64,000 nucleotides of DNA from CAZFLM01 sp964519955. GTDB taxonomy: Bacteria; Armatimonadota; Chthonomonadetes; Chthonomonadales; CAJBBX01. The position numbers were made by a program, and so were the translations under genes. The stretch covers positions 1-64,000 of the forward strand of contig CAZFLM010000015.1 of the NCBI GenBank assembly GCA_964519955.1, given 5' to 3'. This document shows positions 1 to 9,000 of this stretch, piece after piece; the stretch's first letter is position 1; each line of letters begins with the position of its first letter. The notes under the pieces are model-generated. The model was not told the origin of the DNA. It worked only from the letters and a program-made list of their open reading frames with translations, and made no database searches.

Positions 1-119
1 CGCGACCGTGAGGGAGCGGTCTGCTGTAACGGCGGTCCCGTCTCGCCGAACGGAACAGACCGCTGGACTCCGTATGCCATAACGTATCCATCTGACCGAA
101 CACGGAGCCACGCACCGCA

Positions 120-2789
120 GTGACCGTCCCCAAGACCCCCCTCATGCAGCAGTACTTCACCGCGCGCGCCGAGCACCCCGGCGTTGTCCTGCTCATGCGC
201 GTCGGCGACTTCTACGAGGCCTACGGCGAGGACGCCGAGACCATCGCGTCCGCCCTGAACATCACGCTCACCGCGCGGGAGGACGGCGGTCAGCGCATGC
301 CCATGGCCGGCGTGCCGCACCATGCCGCGGAGCGCTACATCGCCCGCCTGGTGAAGGGCGGCCACCGCGTCGCCATCATGGACCAGGTGGAGGACCCCAA
401 GAAGGCCAAGGGGCTCGTGAAGCGCCGCGTCACGCGCGTCGTCTCGCGCGGCACCGTCTTCGAGGACGCGCTGCTCGACGCGAAGGCGAACAACTACCTC
501 GTCGCCGCGGTCGTGGGCGATCCGGTGGCGGGCCTGGCGGTGGTGGATGTGTCGACGGGCGAGTTCCTCACCACGGAGCTGGACGGCGACGCTCGCGACG
601 ATCAGCTCATCGAGGAGATCCTGCGCCTGGAGCCCGCCGAGGCCCTCGTGCCGAACACCGACGAGGAACTGGCGGAGCGCATCCGCGAGGCCGTGGGCGC
701 GCCGGTGACGCTCTTCGCTCCGAAGGACGGCCCGCGCTCGCGCACCGCCCGCGACGTGCTGCTCGAGCACTTCCAGACCCACTCGCTGCGGGGCTTCGGC
801 TGCGAGGAGTACACGGCAGGCCTCTCCGCCGCCGCGCTCGTCCTCGGCTATCTGAAGGAGACCCAGACCGGCGCGCTGCAGCACATCACCACGCTCAGCA
901 CCTACTCCGCGCGCGACTACATGCTGATGGACGGCCCCGCGCGCCGCAACCTGGAGCTGACCAACTCCCTGGGCGACGGCGGGCGTTCGCGATCGCTGCT
1001 CGGCGTGCTCGACGAGACCTGCACCGCGATGGGCGGGCGCCTGCTCCGCCGCTGGATCGAGGAGCCGCTGCTCGACGTGGCGCGGATCGAGGCGCGGCTG
1101 GACGCGGTTGGCGAGTTGGTGCAGGACGAGGTGCGCCGGGGCGACGTGCGCGAGCTGCTGCGCGGCGTAAACGACATCGAGCGCCTCGTCTCGCGCGCCG
1201 CGGCCGGCCTCGCGAACGCCCGCGACCTGGTGGGGCTGAAGGACTCGCTCCTGCGCCTGCCGGGACTGGCCGACGCGCTGCACGGCTGCACCTCCTCCGT
1301 CAGCACCTCGGTCCGCCAGCGCCTGCGGCCGGAGCGGGATGCCGCCGAAGCCGCGCTCGTCGTCCGCGACCCGGGCCGCAGCCTGCGCAGCCCCGCGGAG
1401 GTGGCGGATCTGATCGGCCGGGCGCTCCTCGACGACCCACCGGCCGCCATTCGCGAGGGGGGCATCATCCGGCCGGGCTACTCCGCTGAGCTGGATGCCC
1501 TGCGCGCGGCCGCCTCCGAGGGCCGCACGTGGATCGCCAACCTGGAGACGGAGGAGCGCGCCCGCACCGGCATCTCGTCGCTCAAGGTGGGCTACAACGC
1601 GGTCTTCGGCTACTTCATCGAGGTCACCAAGGCCAACCTGAGCAAGGTGCCCGAGGACTACATCCGTAAGCAGACCACCGCAGCCGGCGAGCGCTACCTG
1701 ACGCCCGCCCTGAAGGAGCACGAGGCCCGCGTCCTGGGCGCCGACGAGAAGGCCGTCGACCTGGAGCAGTCGCTCTTCTGCGACGTGCGGGAGCGGGTTG
1801 CGGAGGCCGCCGCCGAGCTGCTGCACGTCGCGCGCGCCATCGCGGAGCTGGACGTGCTGACGGCGCTCGCGGATGCCGCGGTGCGCAACCGCTACGTGCG
1901 CCCGAGCGTGGACGACGGCGACGTGATCTCGATCCGAGGTGGGCGCCATCCGGTGGTGGAGCGGCTGCACGGGGGCGTGGGCTTCGTGCCGAACGACTGC
2001 CTCCTCGACGCTGCCGAGAGCCAGGTGCACATCATCACCGGGCCGAACATGTCCGGTAAGTCGACCGCCCTGCGTCAGGTCGCGCTGATCGTGCTGCTCG
2101 CGCAGGTCGGCAGCTTCGTTCCGGCGGACGAGGCGCACGTCGGGGTGGTGGATCGCATCTTCACGCGCGTCGGCGCCCACGACGAGCTGTCCAGCGGCCA
2201 GTCCACGTTCATGGTGGAGATGAACGAGACCGCCAACATCCTCAACAACGCCACGCGCCGCAGCCTGGTGGTGCTCGACGAGATCGGTCGCGGCACGAGC
2301 ACCTACGACGGGCTCTCCATCGCCTGGGCGGTCGCGGAGCACCTCGTCGCCCTGGGCGCGAAGACCCTCTTTGCGACGCACTACCACTACCTCAACGAGT
2401 TGGCGCAGCAGTACCCCAACGTGCGCAACTTCCGCATGGCCGTGAAGGAGCAGGGCGACCACATCGTCTGGCTGCACCGGCTGGTGCCGGGCGGCACGGA
2501 CCGCTCCTACGGCATCCAGGTCGCGCGCATGGCGGGTGTCCCGCCGCCGGTGGTCGACCGCGCGAAGGAGATCCTGCGCAACCTGGAGCGGAACGGAGCG
2601 CTGGCGAGCACGGATCTGGGCCGTGAGGCGACCATCCAGACGAGCCGCCAGAAGGTGCAGCTCACCCTCTTCGAGGCGGAGCGCCACCCGGTGCTCGACG
2701 AGCTGGAGACCCTCGACATCACCGCGCTCACCCCGGTCGAGGCCCTGATGAAGCTCGACGACTTCGCCCGCCGCGTGAAGAACGGGTAG
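120..2789 (+). CDS. mutS: DNA mismatch repair ATPase MutS
   Basis: 889-aa MutS, the mismatch-binding ATPase that starts methyl-independent or MutL-dependent repair. The N-terminal mismatch-reading loop is visible as VGDFYEAYGEDAE, which keeps the Phe-x-Glu that stacks on the mispair. The C-terminal ATPase has Walker A GPNMSGKST, the signature SSGQSTFMVEMNET and Walker B LVVLDEIGRGTST, followed by the HYHYLNEL region and a C-terminal helical tail. Length matches MutS1 (about 850-900 aa). I chose the GTG at 120 because the following TPLMQQYF aligns with the usual MutS start; an in-frame ATG at 144 would cut into it. It is followed by a repeat-rich gap region, and no MutL lies in the window. Confidence 0.97.
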   Translation: MTVPKTPLMQQYFTARAEHPGVVLLMRVGDFYEAYGEDAETIASALNITLTAREDGGQRMPMAGVPHHAAERYIARLVKGGHRVAIMDQVEDPKKAKGLVKRRVTRVVSRGTVFEDALLDAKANNYLVAAVVGDPVAGLAVVDVSTGEFLTTELDGDARDDQLIEEILRLEPAEALVPNTDEELAERIREAVGAPVTLFAPKDGPRSRTARDVLLEHFQTHSLRGFGCEEYTAGLSAAALVLGYLKETQTGALQHITTLSTYSARDYMLMDGPARRNLELTNSLGDGGRSRSLLGVLDETCTAMGGRLLRRWIEEPLLDVARIEARLDAVGELVQDEVRRGDVRELLRGVNDIERLVSRAAAGLANARDLVGLKDSLLRLPGLADALHGCTSSVSTSVRQRLRPERDAAEAALVVRDPGRSLRSPAEVADLIGRALLDDPPAAIREGGIIRPGYSAELDALRAAASEGRTWIANLETEERARTGISSLKVGYNAVFGYFIEVTKANLSKVPEDYIRKQTTAAGERYLTPALKEHEARVLGADEKAVDLEQSLFCDVRERVAEAAAELLHVARAIAELDVLTALADAAVRNRYVRPSVDDGDVISIRGGRHPVVERLHGGVGFVPNDCLLDAAESQVHIITGPNMSGKSTALRQVALIVLLAQVGSFVPADEAHVGVVDRIFTRVGAHDELSSGQSTFMVEMNETANILNNATRRSLVVLDEIGRGTSTYDGLSIAWAVAEHLVALGAKTLFATHYHYLNELAQQYPNVRNFRMAVKEQGDHIVWLHRLVPGGTDRSYGIQVARMAGVPPPVVDRAKEILRNLERNGALASTDLGREATIQTSRQKVQLTLFEAERHPVLDELETLDITALTPVEALMKLDDFARRVKNG

Positions 2790-2861
2790 GGGAGCCCGGG
2801 TCGCGCCAGGCTTCCCGGCGCGACGCGGAGGTCGTGCCCCACTGGGTGGTTCCGCGTGCCG

Positions 2862-3112
2862 CTCGGAGTGTGGGGCGGGGTCTCCGCACCCCGCCGGGGC
2901 CTTAGGCCNNNNNNNNNNNNNNNNNNNNNNNNNNNNNNNNNNNNNNNNNNNNNNNNNNNNNNNNNNNNNNNNNNNNNNNNNNNNNNNNNNNNNNNNNNNN
3001 NNNNNNNNCGTCCCTGCCCGCCAGGTAGGCCTTCCGCTGGGGGGTCGCGCCGCGAAAGCGTGCTCCTCGGAGTGTGGGGCGGGGTCTCCGCACCCCGCCG
3101 GGTCCTTAGGCC
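2862..3112. repeat. 47-bp direct repeat pair carrying REP-like hairpins
   Basis: Copies at 2862-2908 and 3066-3112 differ at one base. Inside each is GTGG, stem GGCGGGGT, loop CTCCGC, stem ACCCCGCC (2870-2895 and 3074-3099), a perfect 8-bp hairpin with a 6-nt loop. This is the same architecture as the other family A elements in the window. Confidence 0.8.
2909..3008. other. Assembly gap (100 N)
   Basis: Exactly 100 N, the conventional scaffold-gap length, so the true size is unknown. The left edge is the end of one 47-bp repeat copy and the right edge falls inside another hairpin repeat. The assembly probably broke on these repeats. Confidence 0.95.
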
Positions 3113-3134
3113 CACCGCCCTGCAGAGCGCCGTG

Positions 3135-3158
3135 GTGGGGCGGGCGTCCCTGCCCGCC
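3135..3158 (+). repeat. REP-like family A element
   Basis: GTGG, stem GGCGGGC, loop GTCCCT, stem GCCCGCC; a perfect 7-bp hairpin 10 bp downstream of the exporter stop codon (minus-strand gene). A truncated copy of the same element is at 3009-3022 on the gap edge. Confidence 0.75.
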
Positions 3159-3167
3159 AGGTGGGGC

Positions 3168-4745
3168 CTACTCCGGCGCCGGCCGCCTCATCCCCGCCGG
3201 CACGCCCTTGCGGAACAGCAGCAGCAGCGGTAGCGCGGCCAGGAAGCACACCCCGATCGTAGCGAACGCGTCGCCGAACGCGATGATGGAGGCCTGGGCC
3301 TGCACCGTGCGGTCCAGCACCGCCACCGCCTGCTGGTGCGCCACCTCGGGAGCGAACCCCTTCGCCGCGAACGCCGCCTGCAGCGTGTGGAGGCGCATCT
3401 GCGTGGCCGGGCCGTACGCGGAGACGTGCTCCACCAGCGCCGCGCGGTGCAGCGCGATCCGGTGGTCGAGGAACGTCGAGAGGAACGCAATCCCCGCGCT
3501 GCCCCCGAGCTGCCGCGACAGGTTGAAGAGCCCCGTGCCGTACGCCAGGTCGCGCCCGTGGAGGCCCATCAGCGAGGCCAGCGTCAGTGGCAGGAAGATG
3601 AGGCCGAGCGAGAAGCCGCGCACGACGAGCGGCCAGAACAGGTGCTCCGGCCCGCTGTCGACGGTCAGGGTGCACAGCATGAACATTGACACCACCACGC
3701 CGACGGCTCCGATGCCGGCCAGGATGCGCGGGGGCACCCGGCTGATCGAGCGGCCGACGAACGGGGTGACGAACATGGTCGCCAGCCCGCCCGGCAGGAA
3801 GATCAGGCCCGTCTGCGCGGCTGTGTAGTGGCGGATGTTCTGCAGGAACACGGGCAGGATGAACACGCCCCCGTACAGGCCGAATCCCAGCACCGCCCCG
3901 AAGATCGTGCCCGCGGCCAGCCCCCGGTTCCTCAAGATGCGCAGGTTCACCGCCGGCTCGTCAATCTTCAGCTCCCAGACGACGAACAGCACCAGGCCGA
4001 GGACCGAGAAGAGCGTGAGCCAGCAGATAAGCGGCGACTCGAGCCAGTCCTCGCGGTTTCCGCGCTCGAGGATGGTCTGCATGCACCCGAGCCCGATGGC
4101 CAGCAGCGCGATGCCCACGATGTCGACCGAGCGCTTGCCCCGCTCGTGGTACTTGGAGTCGTGGAGGAACAGGTAGACCATCGTGGCGGCCACGATGCCG
4201 ATGGGGATGTTGACGAAGAAGATCCACGGCCACGTGTAGTTGTCGGTGATCCACCCGCCCAGCGTCGGTCCGATTGTCGGGGCCACCACCACGCCGATGC
4301 CATAGATGCCCTGCACCATGCCGAGCTGGTAGGGGGGGAAGACCTCCATCAGCGTGGCCTGCGCGGTGGAGATGAGTGCGGCTCCTCCGGCCCCTTGCAC
4401 GATGCGGAAGAAGACCAGCGCGTTCAGGCTGCGGGAGGTGCCGCACAGGAAGGACGCGGCGGTGAACAGCAGCATCGAGCCGGCCAGGTAGCGCTTGCGC
4501 CCGAACCGCGCCGAGAGCCAGCCGGTCAGCGGCAGCACGATCACGTTCGCGATGATGTAGCCGGTCGACACCCACCCGATCTGGTCCAGCGTGGCCCCCA
4601 GGTTGCCCATCATGTCGGGGATCGCCACGTTGACGATGCTGATGTCCAGAATCTCCATGATCGTGCCCAGCATCACGGAGACCATGATGACCCAGCGGAT
4701 CGGTCCGGCGTATTCGGCGTAGTCGGGCCCCGGTTGGTTGCTCAT
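3168..4745 (-). CDS. DHA2-type MFS multidrug exporter (EmrB/QacA-like)
   Basis: 525-aa proton-driven exporter of the drug:H+ antiporter-2 family, which has 14 predicted membrane helices. Helix 1 carries the family motif LDISIVNVAIPDM; motif A appears as GWLSARFGRKRYL; the motif C-like region is GIGVVVAPTIGPTLGGWI. The start is the ATG at 4745 (MSNQPGPDY); upstream in-frame codons to 4841 encode a non-conserved arginine/histidine-rich stretch. A TATACT box at 4797-4792 lies about 46 nt upstream of this start. No membrane-fusion partner (EmrA/HlyD) is adjacent, so the protein probably acts alone in the inner membrane. The substrate cannot be told from sequence. Confidence 0.93.
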   Translation of the reverse strand: MSNQPGPDYAEYAGPIRWVIMVSVMLGTIMEILDISIVNVAIPDMMGNLGATLDQIGWVSTGYIIANVIVLPLTGWLSARFGRKRYLAGSMLLFTAASFLCGTSRSLNALVFFRIVQGAGGAALISTAQATLMEVFPPYQLGMVQGIYGIGVVVAPTIGPTLGGWITDNYTWPWIFFVNIPIGIVAATMVYLFLHDSKYHERGKRSVDIVGIALLAIGLGCMQTILERGNREDWLESPLICWLTLFSVLGLVLFVVWELKIDEPAVNLRILRNRGLAAGTIFGAVLGFGLYGGVFILPVFLQNIRHYTAAQTGLIFLPGGLATMFVTPFVGRSISRVPPRILAGIGAVGVVVSMFMLCTLTVDSGPEHLFWPLVVRGFSLGLIFLPLTLASLMGLHGRDLAYGTGLFNLSRQLGGSAGIAFLSTFLDHRIALHRAALVEHVSAYGPATQMRLHTLQAAFAAKGFAPEVAHQQAVAVLDRTVQAQASIIAFGDAFATIGVCFLAALPLLLLFRKGVPAGMRRPAPE

Positions 4746-4946
4746 CGAGTGGCGCTCTGCATCGTGTCGGTCTGAGTTGGATCGGCGATGCAGTATACAC
4801 TTGTGAAGACCTGGCGCGCACCCCCCTGTGACGCTCTCCACGCGGGGCGGGGCGAGCCGCGCGCCACAAGCGCCGTCCTAATGGTGTCGCACGGGTACAC
4901 TATCCTCGCAGCACATCCAGAAGCTGCCCGCAGAAGCGCTTTCGTG

Positions 4947-4992
4947 GCAGTGACCCCTTCCGACGGCGTTGGTCGTTGGATGGGGTCACTGC
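4947..4992. repeat. Perfect 11-bp inverted repeat upstream of the BON-like gene
   Basis: GCAGTGACCCC (4947-4957) and GGGGTCACTGC (4982-4992) are exact reverse complements separated by 24 nt. The right arm ends 41 nt before the ATG at 5033. It could be an operator or a hairpin in the leader. Confidence 0.7.
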
Positions 4993-5032
4993 ATCTGGCC
5001 CGCCTGTTGGGTCGGGGAAGGGCTTACTGCAA

Positions 5033-5275
5033 ATGGCGAATGCAGACGCAGCCAACACCAAGATGGTGCGCTCGGAGATCGGTCGGCGGTACATCGACAG
5101 CTCGCTGCTGGACGTGCGCGTCTCACATGGCACTGTGCATCTCGGAGGCGCGATCGGCCCACTGCGCGAGCATCGCGGTATGGACCTTACCAAGGAGATG
5201 GCGCTCATCTCGACGGTGCTGCGCGCGAAGCCCGGGATCCGCGAGGTTGTCTGGGAAGTCACCATCCGCAGCTAG
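5033..5275 (+). CDS. BON-like small protein
   Basis: 80-aa protein. The central part (DVRVSHGTVHLGGAIGPLRE, then LRAKPGIREVVWEVTIRS) follows the beta-alpha-beta-beta pattern of BON domains: a strand with a turn and GTVHLGG, then a helix and a final strand. BON domains bind membranes or phospholipids, but this copy has no signal peptide. The ATG at 5033 was chosen over 4976 because the extra residues are non-conserved and overlap an inverted repeat; a purine-rich GGGGAAGGG precedes it at 12-15 nt. The neighbours are on the opposite strand, so it is probably a single-gene unit. Confidence 0.6.
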   Translation: MANADAANTKMVRSEIGRRYIDSSLLDVRVSHGTVHLGGAIGPLREHRGMDLTKEMALISTVLRAKPGIREVVWEVTIRS

Positions 5276-5357
5276 TCTGCCTGCGTACGCGTGTTCTTTG
5301 CCACGATCGGCGAGCCCACCCGGGCCCGCCGATCGCTGCATCTGGTCGGTCTGGGCG

Positions 5358-5714
5358 CTACACCGCCACCTCTTCGCGCACGGTGCGGCTTCGGCTGCCG
5401 ATGGCCTCCTGCCACTGCCAGCCCGCCATGCGCCACCACACCTCCAGGTAGGCGTCCCGCCGCAGTCCCGGCGGGAGGGCCGCCTGGAAGTCCCCATAGT
5501 CCATGGAGGCGATCTGCTCGGCGATGGCTGCGGCTACTTGCAGGCGCGGCAGAGGAGCGGTGTATCGGTAGTCCGCATCGGGGGTCTCGACGACGATCGC
5601 GTCGGGGAAGACCCGCTCGATGTCGCCGTCCTTTCGCGCCCGGACGAGGAGGCTGTCCGCGTCCTCCGGGTCCGCCGCGATCGATAGGAACGAGTCGGTC
5701 ATGAAAAGCCACAT
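5358..5714 (-). CDS. Small conserved protein of unknown function (MWLFMTDSF type)
   Basis: 118 aa. It begins MWLFMTDSFLSI and contains LLVRARKDGDIERVFPDAIV, then DADYRYTAPLP, then a C-terminal DAYLEVWWRMAGWQWQE. This arrangement (a start that shows new data, then an LLVRAR strand and an IERLFPDA helix) is one I recognise from short proteins annotated as hypothetical in many bacteria. Function is not known to me. The start at 5714 is supported by the conserved MWLFMTDSF; upstream codons to 5897 look like non-coding shadow. A promoter with paired heptamers lies 280 bp upstream (5996-6028). Confidence 0.75.
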   Translation of the reverse strand: MWLFMTDSFLSIAADPEDADSLLVRARKDGDIERVFPDAIVVETPDADYRYTAPLPRLQVAAAIAEQIASMDYGDFQAALPPGLRRDAYLEVWWRMAGWQWQEAIGSRSRTVREEVAV

Positions 5715-6094
5715 GGGGTCACTCCAGCCGGCTGGCATCCGTGCCGAGCATTCCGGCCACACGGCGGGAACGCGGCGACGATGGTGCCCATCTGCGTGGG
5801 CGAACGGCGGCTCGGGTCGTATACGGGGCTCGCACTCGTGAGCGTTCCAACCAGCACGAGCTAACGGTCCCGCCCAGTCCGAGTCCCGCGCGCGCACGCG
5901 CCGACAGAGGAGACAGCGAGGAGGTCGGGTCTACGCCGTTCATCATGGCCGGGCTGCCGATGGGCGGGCCGCATCCGGCCGAGCTTCATGGACCCAGTAT
6001 ATCGGCCGTCCGCTAAAGAACCGCTAAACTGGGAGGGGCGTCCAAAAGCGAGCCGGCTGACAACTGGAGAGGGGGTGCGCTCGGCGTGGCCGCG
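5715..6094. other. Intergenic region between the regulator 3' end and the MWLFMTDSF gene
   Basis: 380 bp without a convincing gene. It contains the direct-repeat promoter at 5996-6028. An arginine- and serine-rich open frame on the minus strand (5719-5946) ends 5 bp before the downstream gene but has no ribosome-binding site and shows GC-shadow composition. Confidence 0.6.
5996..6028 (-). promoter_or_regulatory. Promoter with two 7-bp direct repeats spaced 4 bp
   Basis: On the minus strand: TTTAGCG, 4 nt (GTTC), TTTAGCG, 9 nt, then TATACT as -10. Two heptamers with an 11-bp period overlapping the -35 position is the architecture bound by SARP/BTAD and OmpR/PhoB-type winged-helix activators. 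The gene for a BTAD winged-helix regulator ends 66 bp away, so it is the obvious candidate; this link is inference. Confidence 0.5.
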
Positions 6095-9000
6095 CTACTC
6101 CGCGCGGGCCGGATCGGCCAGCAGGGCGCTGGATCGGCGGTCGGCCGCATGGCACCCGCGGCCTCTCGCATGGGCCCACGCCGCGTCTCCGAGCGCACCG
6201 GACAGCCTGGAGGCGAGATCTTCCAGGGCGTGTGCGGACAGCGGCGGCACGGGAGCGCCGAGCGCCGCGCGGGTGGCCTCCGCGCAGCCCAGCAGCTCCG
6301 CCGCGTGCTCGTGCCGGCCCAGCGCCGACTCGGCCAGCGCCAGCGCCTCGCACCCTTCCGCCGCTCGCAGGCGCAGCCCCGCGGTGCCGCGCGTGTTCAG
6401 CGACGCAGTCAGCAGGCGCGCGGACAACTCTGCGTCGCCGAGCGCCAGGTGTGCGCGCCCGAGGTGGTACTGGGGCGTGTGCAGGACCCAGGGCGCCGGG
6501 TCGTCGGCAAGCAGGGCCAGGGCCTCGTCCGCACGGTCCCGCGCCTCCTCGGGGCGCCCCGTGGAGAGGCAGACGGCCGACACCTGGCAGAGCGCAAGCG
6601 CCGTCCATCGCCGATGCCCTCGCTGCCGCCATGCCTCCAGCGCCTTCGCGGCCATCCCGTCCGCCAGGCCATACGCCCCCGTTTGCCTCGCCAGCTCGGA
6701 GCGCCGCAACAGGATGTCGGCCAGTGGCTCCGGCGCGCCATACGCGGCCCACAGCGCCTCGCTTCGGTCCAGCAGCGCTCCCGCCCGCGCGTAGCGGCCG
6801 CGCCAGACAGCCAGGGCCGACTGGCCGCGCAGCGCTGAGGCCAGCCCGGGGCGATCGCCGAGCGAATCGCAGATCCGCTCGACTTCGGCCAGCAGCGGCT
6901 CCGCGGCGCTGAGTTGCCCGACGTTCAGCAGCGTTTCCGCCAGCAGGAGAGCTGCGTCGGCGATGCCTCGCTGCTGACCGATCTGGCGCTGGATGGCGAG
7001 CGCCTCTTCTGCCTGCTCCGCCGAGCGCCGGAAGTCGCCGAACGCGGCCAGCGCCTGAGCGAGCTGCTGCAGGGCCGCGGCCTCGTGGCCCGCCGACCTG
7101 GCCTCGGCAGCGCGTTCGCGCGCGCGCTCGGCCGCCAGGACCGACTTCGCGTAGTCGCCTCGCATGTGCTGGAGGTGCGCCAGCGCGATGAGCGGCGCTG
7201 CCTCGATCACTCCAGCCTTGGGCAGGCGCGCCAGGGCCAGGGCCCGATGGCAGTACTCCTCGGCCTCGGCGAACTCGCACAGCAGCGTCGCAAGCCGTCC
7301 GGCGGCCCGGAGCGCCTGGTACCCGAGCCGTGGCCCGAGCCGCTCCATGTGGCCCGCACCCCACCGCGCCCACCGGATGCTCTCCCGAGCCATGCCGCGG
7401 ATGTCCCAGTAGTCAACGAGCGCCGCCGTCATCCTCACCAGCGCGTGGGTGCGTCCGTTCGCGGCGAGCCACTCGAGCGCGGCGCGGATGTTCCCCGCCT
7501 CCGCGTCGAGCGCTCGCGCCGGAGCCGGGTCCGTCAGCGCGCGCGGCGCATTCCTCAGCACGAACCGGAGGAAGTACGCGGCGTGCCTGGCCTGCGCCCT
7601 CCGCTTCCCGTCGCCTCGCAGCCGCCGGGCGGCGTACTCGCGGATCGTCTCGGGGAGCGCGAACCGCGCGTGATCCAGGCCGCCCATCGCCTGTGCCAAC
7701 GAGCACTCGCACAGGCGCGCGGTGTAGTCGAGCGACTGCGGTTCGCTGCCTACGCTCGCAGCGGCCTCGATCGTCCAGCCGCCGCGGAACACGGACACCG
7801 AGGCCAGGTAGCGCTGCACCGCCGGCGGCAGCAGAAGGTCGCTCCACTGGATCGCTGCCCAGAGCGAGCGCTGGTGCGCCGGCACGCGATGCTTGGCGTC
7901 CGAGAGCAGCTCGAACCGCTCGGATATCCTGGCCAGCATCTCCCGGGGCGGAAGGACGGCCACGCGCGCGGCCGCCAGCTCGATGGCCAGGGGCAGGCCG
8001 TCAAGGTGGGCGCACAGGGAGGCGATGTCGGCCACGTTGCTCGCCGAGACCTCGAAGTGCGGGTCGGCGGCGCAGGCGCGGTTCTCGAAGAGGCGCACGG
8101 CCGGGTAGTAGCGGGCGGACTCCGGCGCAGCGCCCTGCGGCGGCAACGCGAGCGGGCGGACGGCCATAACCGCCTCGCCCGGCACGGCCAGGCGCCGCCG
8201 CGAGGTGACCACCATCCGGATCGCCGGGGCCGACCGCAGGAGCGAGACGACGATCGACGAGACCGCCGGGGCCAGGTGTTCCGCGTTGTCGAGAACCAGC
8301 AGGAGCGGCTCGGCGCCGATGCTGTCGATCACCGCCGCCAGCGCCTCGCTCTGATTCGTGGAGGTCGCGCCGAGGTACTGCGCGATGCGGTGCCCGATCA
8401 GCGATGCGTCGGAGACGTCGGCGAGGGGAACGAAGCAGACGCGGGCGCGGTACGCGTCCACCAACTGCCAGGCTGCGTCCTGGGCCAGCCTCGTCTTGCC
8501 GACCCCGGCCATGCCGGTCAGCGTCACCAGCCGCCCGGCCGTCATCGCGCGGTTGGTCGCCGCCTCGGCTGGGTCGAGCATGCGGACAAGGCGGGCCACC
8601 TCGTCCTCGCGTCCGAACGTGCGCGAGGACGGCGCCGGCAGGTCACCGGCCGGCTGCCGGCCGCCCGCACGTGGCGCGTTGGCGTCGGGCCCGGCGCTGC
8701 TAGGCGCCTTCGCGGGTGCGCCGATCGGCGGCTCTACTGCCCCGCGGGCCGCCGTCGCGCGCTGCGCCACGAGCCGGAACTCGTCCGACACAGGGTCGTC
8801 CAGCTCGGCGAAGACCAGGCGCTCGGCCTCGCGGCACTGGGCCGCGGCGGCGGCGGCCTGGCCGGTCTCCAGCAGCAGCTCGATCAGCAGGACATGGCAT
8901 TCCTCGGAGGAGGGATCGGCGCCGATTGCCCGCCGCGCCACGCGGATGGCCTCATCCAGCGCGCCTGCCTCGCGGAGGGCGCAGGCCGCGCGCCGGGCCG

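Larger units (their letters stand above)
2790..3167. other. Gene-free repeat region with scaffold gap
   Basis: About 380 bp between mutS and the convergent exporter gene. It contains no credible gene. It holds a 47-bp direct repeat (2862-2908 and 3066-3112, one mismatch), two further hairpin repeats, and 100 Ns between them. One repeat copy is cut by the right edge of the gap. Confidence 0.8.

Noticed and set aside
15..64. 9-bp inverted repeat AGCGGTCTG/CAGACCGCT upstream of mutS
   Set aside because: The arms are short and 32 nt apart, with no link to a promoter or start. Chance is plausible in this GC-rich DNA.
4900..5265. 121-aa minus-strand frame over the BON-like gene
   Set aside because: It is antisense to the better-supported BON-like gene and covers the inverted repeat.
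5719..5946. 75-aa minus-strand small gene before the 118-aa protein
   Set aside because: No ribosome-binding site, Ser/Arg-rich shadow composition and no recognisable motif. Kept only as a possible leader.
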